21,859 nt of DNA from JAPLJU01 sp036725345 (GTDB lineage: Bacteria > Desulfobacterota > Syntrophia > Syntrophales > UBA2192): NCBI GenBank assembly GCA_036725345.1, contig DAIMEJ010000025.1, positions 1-21,859 of the forward strand. Direction: 5' to 3'. Both the position numbers and the translations under genes were made by a program. Every line of letters begins with the position of its first letter. Positions within the stretch are counted from its first letter, which is position 1. Positions 8,384-15,832 of the stretch are shown piece after piece. Below the pieces are notes generated by a model that was not told where the DNA came from, did not search any database, and worked only from the letters and a program-made list of their open reading frames with translations.

Positions 8384-9791
8384 AGAAGAAAAAAAGGAAA
8401 AGAAAGAGAAAATACCCAGGCAGAAAATGCCGGAGCAGGATCCCAAGGCGAGAGTCCGGAACTTCAACGAGGTGCCCCTGGGCTTCTCCCCGGAGACGGC
8501 CATGCTGGAAGCGAAGCGGTGCATCATGTGCAAGAAACCCGGCTGTGTGGCCGGTTGCCCCGTGGACATCGACATCCCCGCCTTCATCAAGCTCATCGCC
8601 GGGGGCGATTTCATCGGTGCCGCCCGGAAGCTCAAGGAAACGAACGTCCTGCCCGCCGTCTGCGGGAGAGTGTGCCCCCAGGAGGACCAGTGCGAGAAAG
8701 TATGCATCCTGGGCAAAAAAGGGGATCCAGTGGCCATCGGCCGGCTGGAACGTTTCGCCGCCGATTACGAGCGGCAGTCCGGCCAGATCAGCATACCGGG
8801 CAAGGCGCCGTCCACGGGCAAGAGGATTGCCGTCGTCGGGGCCGGCCCCGCGGGGTTGACCATTGCGGGCGACCTCGTCAAGATGGGCCATGACGTGACC
8901 ATCTTCGAAGCCCTCCACAAATCCGGCGGGGTTCTCATCTACGGCATCCCGGAATTCCGTCTGCCCAAGGCGATCGTCGATGCCGAGGTGGACTACATGC
9001 AGAAACTCGGGGTAAAGGTCGTCACCAACTTCCCCGTCGGGAGGCTCAAGACGGTGGACGACCTCTTTGCCGAAGGCTTTCACGCCGTCTTCCTCGGTGT
9101 CGGCGCCGGCGCGCCCGTTTTCATGAACATCCCGGGCGAGAATTTCTCGGGCATCTACTCGGCCAATGAATACCTGACCCGCTCGAACCTGATGAAGGCG
9201 TATGCCTTCCCCGAGTACGACACGCCCATCGCCGTCGGCAAGAACGTCTGCGTCATCGGTGGCGGCAACGTGGCCATGGATTCCGTCCGCACGGCCCTCA
9301 GGCTCGGCGCGGAGAACGCCTACATTGTCTACCGCCGGACGGAGAAGGAGATGCCGGCCAGGATCGAGGAGGTCCACCATGCCCAGGAGGAGGGGGTGCA
9401 GTTCAAGCTCCTGACGAACCCCATCGAATACCTCGGCAACGAGAAGGGCTGGGTCAAGGGGATGGTCTGCCAGCAGATGGAGCTCGGCGAGCCCGACGAA
9501 TCCGGCAGGAGAAGGCCCGTTCCCATGAAGGGGTCTGAATTCGTCATCGAGTGCGACACCGTCGTCGTGGCCATCGGGACGATGGCGAACCCCGTTCTCC
9601 AGGCCACCACACCGGGGCTTTCCGTCAACAAGTGGGGCTACATCGTCATCAACGAGGAGACGGGCGAGACGAGCCGCAAGGGCGTCTACGCGGGCGGTGA
9701 CATCGTCACGGGGTCGGCAACGGTCATCCTCGCGATGGGGGCGGGCAGGAAGGCCGCCAGTGCTATTCATAATTACGTGATGGGGTTATAA
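8376..9791 (+). CDS. nfnB: NfnB, large subunit of electron-bifurcating transhydrogenase (glutamate synthase small-subunit-like)
   Basis: A 471-residue flavoprotein with an N-terminal double-cluster domain (C49/C52/C57/C61 and C96/C100/C106/C110), an FAD Rossmann motif GAGPAG (155-160) and a second nucleotide-binding motif GGGNVAMD. The C-terminal FAD motif with AGGDIVTG is typical of the family. It is the bifurcating, NADPH- and ferredoxin-interacting subunit of NfnAB. ATG 8376 is preferred (AGGTG at 8363-8367 upstream); GTG 8367 would add three residues. The gene overlaps nfnA by 8 bases. The first 17 residues are very rich in lysine and glutamate (MDKEEKKEKKEKIPRQK), an odd hydrophilic tail. 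A heptamer repeat array begins five bases after the stop codon. Confidence 0.94.
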   Translation: MDKEEKKEKKEKIPRQKMPEQDPKARVRNFNEVPLGFSPETAMLEAKRCIMCKKPGCVAGCPVDIDIPAFIKLIAGGDFIGAARKLKETNVLPAVCGRVCPQEDQCEKVCILGKKGDPVAIGRLERFAADYERQSGQISIPGKAPSTGKRIAVVGAGPAGLTIAGDLVKMGHDVTIFEALHKSGGVLIYGIPEFRLPKAIVDAEVDYMQKLGVKVVTNFPVGRLKTVDDLFAEGFHAVFLGVGAGAPVFMNIPGENFSGIYSANEYLTRSNLMKAYAFPEYDTPIAVGKNVCVIGGGNVAMDSVRTALRLGAENAYIVYRRTEKEMPARIEEVHHAQEEGVQFKLLTNPIEYLGNEKGWVKGMVCQQMELGEPDESGRRRPVPMKGSEFVIECDTVVVAIGTMANPVLQATTPGLSVNKWGYIVINEETGETSRKGVYAGGDIVTGSATVILAMGAGRKAASAIHNYVMGL

Positions 9792-9796
9792 AAAGA

Positions 9797-9906
9797 AAGG
9801 CTAAAGGCTAAAGGCTAAAGGCAAAGGGCAAAGGGCAAAAGGCTAAAGGCTAAAGGCAAAGGGCAAAGGGCAAAGGGCAAAGGGCAAAAGGCTAAAGGCT
9901 AAAGGC
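9797..9906. repeat. Compound heptamer array (AAAGGCT / AAAGGGC) with higher-order pattern
   Basis: About 16 units in an ordered pattern: AAAGGCT x3, AAAGGC, AAAGGGC x2, an extra A, AAAGGCT x2, AAAGGC, AAAGGGC x4, an extra A, AAAGGCT x2, AAAGGC. The unit matches the array at 1-55 and is in the same orientation. It sits between nfnB and the shared terminator and contains no gene. Confidence 0.93.
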
Positions 9907-9912
9907 AAAAGA

Positions 9913-9954
9913 AATAAAAAAAGGGCCGGGGTTGAACCCCGACCCTTTTTTATT
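9913..9954. terminator. Bidirectional intrinsic terminator between nfnB and atpB
   Basis: A GC-rich hairpin: AAGGG (9921-9925), an unpaired C9926, then CGGGGT (9927-9932), pairing with ACCCCG (9936-9941) and CCCTT (9943-9947) opposite the mismatched A9942; the loop is TGA. An A-rich run precedes it and a T run (9946-9951) follows, so it can end transcripts from both converging operons. Confidence 0.85.
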
Positions 9955-9975
9955 GCCGGTCCGAAACTATTCGGA

Positions 9976-10632
9976 TCAGTGGTGTGCCTCTTCCATCGCG
10001 CCGGCGATGTACATCATGGACAGGAGCATGAAAACGAGCGTCTGGATGAAGGAGATGAGGATCTTGAGGATCAGGATCGGAAGCGGCACGAGCAGCGGCA
10101 CCAGGATGAAGAGAACGGCGACGACGATGTGACCCCCCTCGATGTTCCCGAAGAGCCGGACGGAGAGGGACACGGGCCTGGAGAGGTGACTGACGACTTC
10201 GATGGGCAGCATGAGCGGGGTGAGCCACCACACGGGTCCCATGAACTGCTTCAGGTATTTCGCGCCGTGAATCTTCACCCCCACAATGTGGGTCAGGAAA
10301 AAGACCACCAGCGCCATGGAGATGGTCGTGTTCAGGTTGGAGGTGGGGGATTCGAAGCCCGGCACGAGACCGAGGAGATTCGACGTCAGGATGTACAGGC
10401 CAAGGGTTGCGACGAGCGGGAAGAACCGCTTGCCCTCGGGCCCCATGGTCTCGACGAGCAGGTTGTTGAAACTGGTCAGGATCACCTCCATGACGTTCTG
10501 GAGCTTGCCCGGGTAGATGTCCACGCGGCGCGTCGCCAGGAAGGAAAGAAGGGCCAGCATGGCGATGATGAACCAGGCATAGGTGACATGCGGCGGAAAA
10601 TAGGGGTTTTCAAGAAATGAAAGGGGGTGCAT
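9976..10632 (-). CDS. atpB: F-type ATP synthase Fo subunit a
   Basis: A 218-residue integral membrane protein that forms the ion half-channels of Fo. Hydrophobic segments are seen at about 16-34, 72-90, 103-120, 135-148 and two or more after 165. The key motif VSLSVRLFGN holds the essential arginine (R159) that faces the c-ring carboxylate, and Q197 lies in the last helix (SFIQTLVFMLL). The ATG is three bases after the stop of the atpI-like gene; a GGAGGAGG sequence within the end of that gene lies a little far upstream (about 14 bases), suggesting coupling. No atpE, atpF or F1 gene follows: the next thing is the shared terminator. Confidence 0.95.
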   Translation of the reverse strand: MHPLSFLENPYFPPHVTYAWFIIAMLALLSFLATRRVDIYPGKLQNVMEVILTSFNNLLVETMGPEGKRFFPLVATLGLYILTSNLLGLVPGFESPTSNLNTTISMALVVFFLTHIVGVKIHGAKYLKQFMGPVWWLTPLMLPIEVVSHLSRPVSLSVRLFGNIEGGHIVVAVLFILVPLLVPLPILILKILISFIQTLVFMLLSMMYIAGAMEEAHH

Positions 10633-10635
10633 CGT

Positions 10636-11034
10636 TTACTGTCTAACCTCCTCCACGGGAATTTTTTTTTGATATTCCATGACCGTCGTGGTGACGATGT
10701 TCATGATCACGACGGAAAGTCCGATGAGAAGGCCGACAATGTCGGCGGGGGTCCTGCTGATGATCAGATAGAGCACGATGGCCGTGATGCCCAGCCGGAT
10801 ATAAAACTTGAATAGGACGAACACTTTCAGGTGATCCGAGAGCTTCTGAAAGGCCGAGCGGAGGTCGCGTCCCATCCAGTAGAAGTTCGCGATGCTGATG
10901 AGCCCTCCGAGGAGCAGGCCCAGCAGGAAATTGTAGCCGGCGAAGGGGAAGCTCAATAGGAGCATCGCCCCGAGGAGAAACCAGTTTCTGAGTTCAAGCT
11001 TTCTTAACAGGGGGTCTTTTCCGGTGGAGTTCAT
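10636..11034 (-). CDS. atpI: ATP synthase I-like membrane protein (AtpI family)
   Basis: A 132-residue protein with four predicted membrane helices (about residues 17-33, 36-54, 70-92 and 97-115) and short hydrophilic ends. This matches the ATP synthase subunit I-like family, accessory proteins encoded upstream of atpB that assist c-ring assembly or ion supply in some bacteria. The start overlaps the end of the preceding atpZ gene by 41 bases, and atpB starts three bases downstream, so the three are surely co-transcribed. Sequence conservation in this family is low; the call leans on topology and position. Confidence 0.82.
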   Translation of the reverse strand: MNSTGKDPLLRKLELRNWFLLGAMLLLSFPFAGYNFLLGLLLGGLISIANFYWMGRDLRSAFQKLSDHLKVFVLFKFYIRLGITAIVLYLIISRTPADIVGLLIGLSVVIMNIVTTTVMEYQKKIPVEEVRQ

Positions 11035-11287
11035 CTTTCACGTGTTTCATGATGATAATTTCGTCATCGTCTTTGAACGTATGACTGACCCACTTGTAGA
11101 GGTTCCAGAATCCCGCGAAGATTCCGACGAGGAGAAGGAGAAAGGCGAACTTGTGTCCCGTTCCCAGTTTCCTGTCGAGCCAGTTTCCGGCCAGGATTCC
11201 GACAAAAATCGCAATGACCATCGCGATGCCGAAACTGCTGGCATAAACGTAGTGCATTGCGGCTTTTTTCGGGTCCTTGTCCTCCAT
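10994..11287 (-). CDS. atpZ: AtpZ/AtpI family small membrane protein
   Basis: A 97-residue protein with two membrane helices (about 14-34 and 46-66) joined by a short loop containing GNWLDRKLGTGH, the recognisable core of the ATPase gene1/AtpZ family. It is the first gene of the atpZIB group. In characterised alkaliphiles AtpZ works with AtpI in magnesium or calcium handling near the ATP synthase; that role here is only inference. The charged C-terminal tail overlaps the start of atpI by 41 bases. A promoter lies immediately upstream, leaving a very short leader. A start at M11 is a possible alternative. Confidence 0.85.
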   Translation of the reverse strand: MEDKDPKKAAMHYVYASSFGIAMVIAIFVGILAGNWLDRKLGTGHKFAFLLLLVGIFAGFWNLYKWVSHTFKDDDEIIIMKHVKDELHRKRPPVKKA

Positions 11288-11299
11288 AAGGTGCAGCGC

Positions 11300-11328
11300 C
11301 TTTTAGCACAAAGACAGGGGGATGTCAA
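11300..11328 (-). promoter_or_regulatory. Predicted sigma70-type promoter of atpZIB
   Basis: Read on the minus strand: TTGACA (11328-11323), a 17-base spacer and TAAAAG (11305-11300, four of six). The predicted start near 11293 lies only about six bases before the atpZ ATG, so the message may be nearly leaderless or the true start may be internal. Confidence 0.5.
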
Positions 11329-11511
11329 ACAGAAACAGGGCGAGAGGCTGTTCAGAAATAGGCCACGAAAATCAATGCATTGGGCGTCATGCCCCCGGGG
11401 TCGGACATCCTCCCCGGTGGGTCTCTCACGGAACCTCTCGGGGACCCCTTTTCGCCCGGGGGATGAAACGGGGACCGGCCGCCCTTTCCGGTAAAAAGTT
11501 TTTTGGAAAGC

Positions 11512-13227
11512 CTATCGGCTTTTCTTGGCCCGGCGGGCAACCATCATCTTTTTCCGCACGTCGTCCTTGATCCGCTTCACATGTCCGCGGCCGAGCCCCT
11601 TGACCTCGCAGCCGAGCTCGAAGTAGCGGCGGATCCTGGCGTCGTCGAGAATACCGAAGCAGTCAATGACGGCAACGGGTCTGCCGGTCATCCGGATGAC
11701 TTCCTCGGGGTCCAGCTTCCGGTAGGGTTCGTGCCGGACAGCCAGGACGACGGCGTCGGCACCCTTCAGGACCTTCGCCAGTTTCTGCTCAACGCGGAGC
11801 TCCGCGAGCCTGTCCTGGTTGCGGAAGAATTTCGATCTCGAGTGTCCGGGGGCCGGGTAGGTGTCCTGTTTTTCCATTTCCCACCAGTGCTTGACGTAAG
11901 GGTCATGGACGGCGATCTCGGCGCCCATCTCCGTGAGCTTCCGGACGAGGATCTCCGAGCCGCTGTAGCGGGTGTCCCCCACATCCTCGCGGTAAGAAGC
12001 GCCGAGGACGGTGATCCTGGAGGCCGCGACGATCTTGCCCATGTTTCTCAGCGCGTCCCGGGTGAGTTCCGCCGCGTGGAGGGCCCGCGTGTCGTTGATG
12101 TCGATGGCCAGGGGCGTGATCTTGAAAATGTCGTCATCAAAGCCCATGAGGGTCTGGTAGGACCAGACGCCGAGGCCCCCGTCTTTCGGAAGACAGTAAC
12201 CGCCGATACCGGGGCCGGGGAAGATGATGTTCGAATGGGTCGGCCGGACCTTGATGGCCTGGATGACCTTGATGAGATCGACGCCGTTTCGCTCCGCGAA
12301 GAGACTCCACTCGTGCAGGTAGGCGAGGATGCTTGCCCGGTAGGAATTCTCCACGATCTTGCAGGTCTCGCTTTCAATGGGCCGGTCAAGGACCGTGAGC
12401 GGGAATTTCTCCACGTTCAGAATCTCCGAGAGAAACTTCACGACGCGCCTGCGGGCCTCGTCATTGATACCGCTGCAGACGCGCCAGAAGTCGCGGATCG
12501 ACGCGACGTATTCCCGCCCCGGCATGACGCGCTCGAAGGAATGGGCCAGGAGGGGTTCCCGGTTGTGGATGCCTCGCTCTTCGAAGGCCTTCTTGATGAT
12601 GGGGTAGGCCACGTACTCCGTCGTGCCGGGGGGGACGGTGGTCTCGATGAGCACGAGGCATTCGGGACTGATCTTTTTCCCGATGACCTGAAAGCTTTCT
12701 TCCAGCGCGGAGATGTCCGCGGAGCCCTGCCGCATGTCACCCAGTGTCTCTTTGTTGTAGTCGCACTGCACGTCCACGACCACGACGTCGGCAAGCGTGA
12801 GGACATCGTAGGTATACGTCGCCATGAGGGTGCCCTTTTCCTTGACACAGCGGCGGATGAGCGGGGCCACCTCGGGATCCTCCGCCTCGACGGGCGCGAC
12901 GCCCTCGTTGAGATAGTGGATCTTCCAGTAGGACCGGGTCGACGGGCGCTGCATGCCGATGACGAACTTCGTGGGTTTTTTTGTTTTCCGGTCCACGGAG
13001 TCCGCGACGACGCCGGCCATGACGGCGCCGACAAAGCCCACGCCCATCACAACGACGATTTCCCTGCCCCGCGCCCGTTCCCGGGCGACAATCCTCTGCA
13101 GGGCCTTTAATTCCCGTTCGTAGTCCCCCGGTTTCGGAAGGGCATAGGCCCGCCCCGCGGGACAGACGGAAGCCGTTCCTTGACTCGCTTTGGCCACCTT
13201 GCTGGTATTCCTCGTTCTGCTGGACAT
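11512..13227 (-). CDS. Nucleotide-sugar dehydrogenase (UDP-glucose/GDP-mannose dehydrogenase family)
   Basis: 571 residues, longer than the usual 400-450. About 55 extra residues precede the NAD-binding Rossmann core (VVVMGVGFVGAVMAG, 58-72). Family marks are PPGTTE (199-204), the helix with K290 and ENSYRA, the catalytic cysteine C345 in GPGIGGYCLPKD, and the C-terminal nucleotide-binding domain beginning near GASYREDVGDTR. Such enzymes oxidise the C6 hydroxyl of a nucleotide-linked sugar to a carboxylate using two NAD+, for surface polysaccharide. ATG 13227 is chosen because AAGGAGTGGAG precedes it; the longer reading frame from 13326 would run into the upstream gene. The exact sugar cannot be told. 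The C-terminus is very basic (RRAKKSR). No glycosyltransferases are nearby. Confidence 0.88.
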   Translation of the reverse strand: MSSRTRNTSKVAKASQGTASVCPAGRAYALPKPGDYERELKALQRIVARERARGREIVVVMGVGFVGAVMAGVVADSVDRKTKKPTKFVIGMQRPSTRSYWKIHYLNEGVAPVEAEDPEVAPLIRRCVKEKGTLMATYTYDVLTLADVVVVDVQCDYNKETLGDMRQGSADISALEESFQVIGKKISPECLVLIETTVPPGTTEYVAYPIIKKAFEERGIHNREPLLAHSFERVMPGREYVASIRDFWRVCSGINDEARRRVVKFLSEILNVEKFPLTVLDRPIESETCKIVENSYRASILAYLHEWSLFAERNGVDLIKVIQAIKVRPTHSNIIFPGPGIGGYCLPKDGGLGVWSYQTLMGFDDDIFKITPLAIDINDTRALHAAELTRDALRNMGKIVAASRITVLGASYREDVGDTRYSGSEILVRKLTEMGAEIAVHDPYVKHWWEMEKQDTYPAPGHSRSKFFRNQDRLAELRVEQKLAKVLKGADAVVLAVRHEPYRKLDPEEVIRMTGRPVAVIDCFGILDDARIRRYFELGCEVKGLGRGHVKRIKDDVRKKMMVARRAKKSR

Positions 13228-13285
13228 GATTTTCTCCACTCCTTGTAAGTTCGAAATCACCGGCAAACGGCGATGACGGTTGTGT

Positions 13286-14404
13286 TTAAAGACAGGGTGA
13301 AACGAGATCCCTGACGTACCGGGCAATCGTGAGGGCGGCCGTCAGCCCGGGTGATTCGATGCCGATCAGGTTGACGAAGCCCCGCAAGCCCGATGCACTT
13401 TCCTCCCCTATGATAAAGTCGCGGGTCGGCTCTCCCGGCCCCCGAAGCTTCGGCCGGATCCCGCTCATGTCGGGGTGAAGAGCGTCGAGGCTCAGCTTCG
13501 GCAGGTAACGCTTTGCAGAGGCGTGAAACAGTGCCGCCTTCGTCTCGTCGACCCGATAGTCAATCTTGCTTACGTATTCAATATCCGGACCAAACCGGAC
13601 CCGCCCCCCCAGGTCCATGGTGGCGTGGATGCCGAGGCTGTCTTGTCCTGACGGCGGTATGGGGTAGATCAGGTGCCGGATGGGAGGCGGCGGGGAGGCA
13701 AAAAAATAGTCTCCCTTGCCGTAGTGAAGCCGGTAGCCGAGCTCGTCGATGTCCAGACCCGCCAGGGCCGCGATGCGATCGGCGTGAAGGCCGGCGCTGT
13801 TGACGAGGATCCGCGTGTGCGCGCGATACTCGCCGTGGTTGACCTCCAGCTCGAAACCCCCGTCATCCGGGCGGATCGCCGTCACTTCCGAACGAAAGGC
13901 GGCAGTGACGCCCTGCGACTCGGCCTGCAGGGACAACGACCGCATGAGGCCGTGAGCGTCCACGATGCCCGAATCGGGCGAAAAGATAACGTCACGCGCC
14001 TCCAGGTCCGGCTCCAGGGTTTTCCAGCGGGGCCGGGACAGGAACACCAGGTTGGAGACGCCGTTTTCCTCCGCCTGCCTTTTTATTTTCCAGAGCTCCT
14101 CCGTTTCGGCCGGATCCTGCGAGACGATGAATTTGCCGGTTTTTTTGAAAGGGATTTTGCGGTTCTCGCAGTATTCGTACAGAAGGCGGTTCCCCTCGCG
14201 GCAGAGCGCCGCCTTCAGGGGGAGGCCCGGGTAGTGGATCGCCGCATGAATGACCTCGCTGTTGCGGCTGCTCGTTTCCATGCCGTAGCGTTCGTTCTTT
14301 TCAAGAAGCAAAATCGGCCTTGCGTCCCGGGACAGGGCCTCCGCGACGGCGAGACCCACGACGCCGGCACCGATGACGGCGATTGTGAAATCAAGTTCCT
14401 GCAT
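13286..14404 (-). CDS. LhgO-like FAD-dependent oxidoreductase (DAO family; L-2-hydroxyglutarate dehydrogenase-like)
   Basis: A 372-residue flavoprotein of the D-amino-acid oxidase fold. The N-terminal dinucleotide motif GAGVVG (12-17), the acidic residue at the end of beta-2 (LLLEK), and SSRNSEVIHAAIHYPG (45-60) are features of the L-2-hydroxyglutarate dehydrogenase (LhgO) branch. A substrate/FAD region with NSAGLHAD, and a C-terminal GIESPGLTAALTIA that closes the FAD site, are also seen. It would oxidise a 2-hydroxyacid and pass electrons to a membrane or soluble acceptor. It sits 106 bases after hemL and 58 bases before the sugar dehydrogenase. No strong ribosome binding site is seen. The exact substrate is unproven. 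Confidence 0.82.
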   Translation of the reverse strand: MQELDFTIAVIGAGVVGLAVAEALSRDARPILLLEKNERYGMETSSRNSEVIHAAIHYPGLPLKAALCREGNRLLYEYCENRKIPFKKTGKFIVSQDPAETEELWKIKRQAEENGVSNLVFLSRPRWKTLEPDLEARDVIFSPDSGIVDAHGLMRSLSLQAESQGVTAAFRSEVTAIRPDDGGFELEVNHGEYRAHTRILVNSAGLHADRIAALAGLDIDELGYRLHYGKGDYFFASPPPPIRHLIYPIPPSGQDSLGIHATMDLGGRVRFGPDIEYVSKIDYRVDETKAALFHASAKRYLPKLSLDALHPDMSGIRPKLRGPGEPTRDFIIGEESASGLRGFVNLIGIESPGLTAALTIARYVRDLVSPCL

Positions 14405-14510
14405 AAAGGCGACTCGAAGCTTGTGACATTGGGCCTCTTCGTTTCCTCTGCGGCTTTGTCTGCCGCGAATAGCCCGGAAGGCCGGTTTTGAAAAGTTTCA
14501 GGCAGGGTCC

Positions 14511-15794
14511 TCAAAACTCCCGCAACGTTTCAGCGCAGGCCGACAGTGTCCGGTCGATGTCGTCATGCCCGTGGGCGGCCGAAATAAAGGCGGCTTCAAA
14601 CTGCGACGGGGCGAGGTATACCCCGCGGCTCAGCATGCCCCGGAAGAAGCGGGCAAAAAGCTTCGTGTCGCTGGTGCTCGCCGTGGCAAAATCAAAGACC
14701 TCCAGCCGCGTGAAGAAGGCCGTGAACATCGAACCCGCCCGGTGAAAAAAGGCGGGGAGACCCTTTTCCGAGAAGAGCCGCTTCATTTCCCCGCAGAGGG
14801 TCGCGGCCGTCCCGTCGATCCGCTCATAGAGGGTCCTGTCGTCCCTGAGCAGCTTGAGCGTCGCGACACCGGCCGCCATTGCCAGGGGATTCCCCGAGAG
14901 GGTGCCCGCCTGATACACGGGCCCCAGGGGTGCGAGCATCTCCATGATTTTCTTTTTCCCTCCGAAGGCGCCCACGGGGAGCCCCCCGCCGATGATCTTG
15001 CCGAGGCAGGTCAGGTCCGGTTCGATGCCGATGAGATTCTGATAACCGCCGTAGGTGAAACGGAACCCCGTGATCACCTCATCGAAGATGAGGACGATGC
15101 CGCGGCTTTCTGTGATTTTTCTGAGCGTCTCCAGGAATCCCGGCCTGGGAGGCACGACGCCCATGTTGCCGGCGACGGGCTCCACAATGACGCAGGCGAT
15201 TTCGTCGCCCAGTCGGTCAACGGCCGAACGGACCGCCGCGGCGTCGTTGAAGGGGACGTTGATGGTCAACTCTGCCAGTTTCGCGGGCACCCCCGGGCTT
15301 CCCGGGATGCCCAGCGTCGCCACGCCCGAACCCGCCTTGACCAGGAGGGAGTCCGCGTGGCCGTGGTAGCAGCCTTCGAATTTGATGATCCTTTCCCGCC
15401 CCGTGTAGCCGCGCGCAAGCCGGATGGCGCTCATCACGGCCTCCGTCCCGGAGCTGACCATCCTCACCATTTCAACGGAAGGGATGGCGCGCCGTATCAT
15501 TTCGGCCATCCTGACCTCCATCTCCGTCGGGGCGCCGTAGCTCGTCCCTTTCCTGGCGGCCCGGCTGATCGCCTGGACGACGGCCGGGTGTCCGTGGCCC
15601 AGGATCATGGGACCCCAGGATGAGACATAGTCGATGTATTCATGCCCGTCGGTGTCGAAGACCTTCGACCCGGCCGCCCGGGCGATGAAAAGGGGAGAGG
15701 CTTCGACGGAACGAAAGGCCCTCACGGGGCTGTTGACACCGCCCGGGATGAACCTCTTTGCCTTTTCAAACAGTTTCTCAGAGCGCTTTCTCAT
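14511..15794 (-). CDS. hemL: Glutamate-1-semialdehyde 2,1-aminomutase
   Basis: A 427-residue PLP enzyme making 5-aminolevulinate, the first committed tetrapyrrole precursor in the C5 pathway. Visible are the opening FIPGGVNSPVRAF, SSGTEAVMSAIRLARG (114-129), the PLP-phosphate region, FDEVITGFR (237-245), and the PLP lysine K266 in TCLGKIIGGGLPVGAFGG (262-279). VYQAGTLSGNPLAMAAG follows. The length is typical. GAGGA lies six bases before the ATG. The upstream neighbour, 38 bases away, is a siroheme decarboxylase, so the pair points to siroheme/heme d1/heme synthesis by the alternative route. Confidence 0.97.
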   Translation of the reverse strand: MRKRSEKLFEKAKRFIPGGVNSPVRAFRSVEASPLFIARAAGSKVFDTDGHEYIDYVSSWGPMILGHGHPAVVQAISRAARKGTSYGAPTEMEVRMAEMIRRAIPSVEMVRMVSSGTEAVMSAIRLARGYTGRERIIKFEGCYHGHADSLLVKAGSGVATLGIPGSPGVPAKLAELTINVPFNDAAAVRSAVDRLGDEIACVIVEPVAGNMGVVPPRPGFLETLRKITESRGIVLIFDEVITGFRFTYGGYQNLIGIEPDLTCLGKIIGGGLPVGAFGGKKKIMEMLAPLGPVYQAGTLSGNPLAMAAGVATLKLLRDDRTLYERIDGTAATLCGEMKRLFSEKGLPAFFHRAGSMFTAFFTRLEVFDFATASTSDTKLFARFFRGMLSRGVYLAPSQFEAAFISAAHGHDDIDRTLSACAETLREF

Positions 15795-15832
15795 CAGGAT
15801 TCCTCATGCATGTCCATTTTTCCAAGCCCGCA

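Noticed and set aside
8253..9770. A 505-codon minus-strand frame over nfnB
   Set aside because: A shadow of nfnB with no recognisable motifs.
11484..11510. CTTTCC/GGAAAG inverted repeat after the sugar dehydrogenase as a terminator
   Set aside because: The stem is only six bases with a 15-base loop and no T tract follows on the minus strand.
11503..13110. A 535-codon plus-strand frame over the sugar dehydrogenase
   Set aside because: The minus-strand gene has all family motifs; the plus-strand translation is low complexity and lacks a plausible fold or ribosome binding site.
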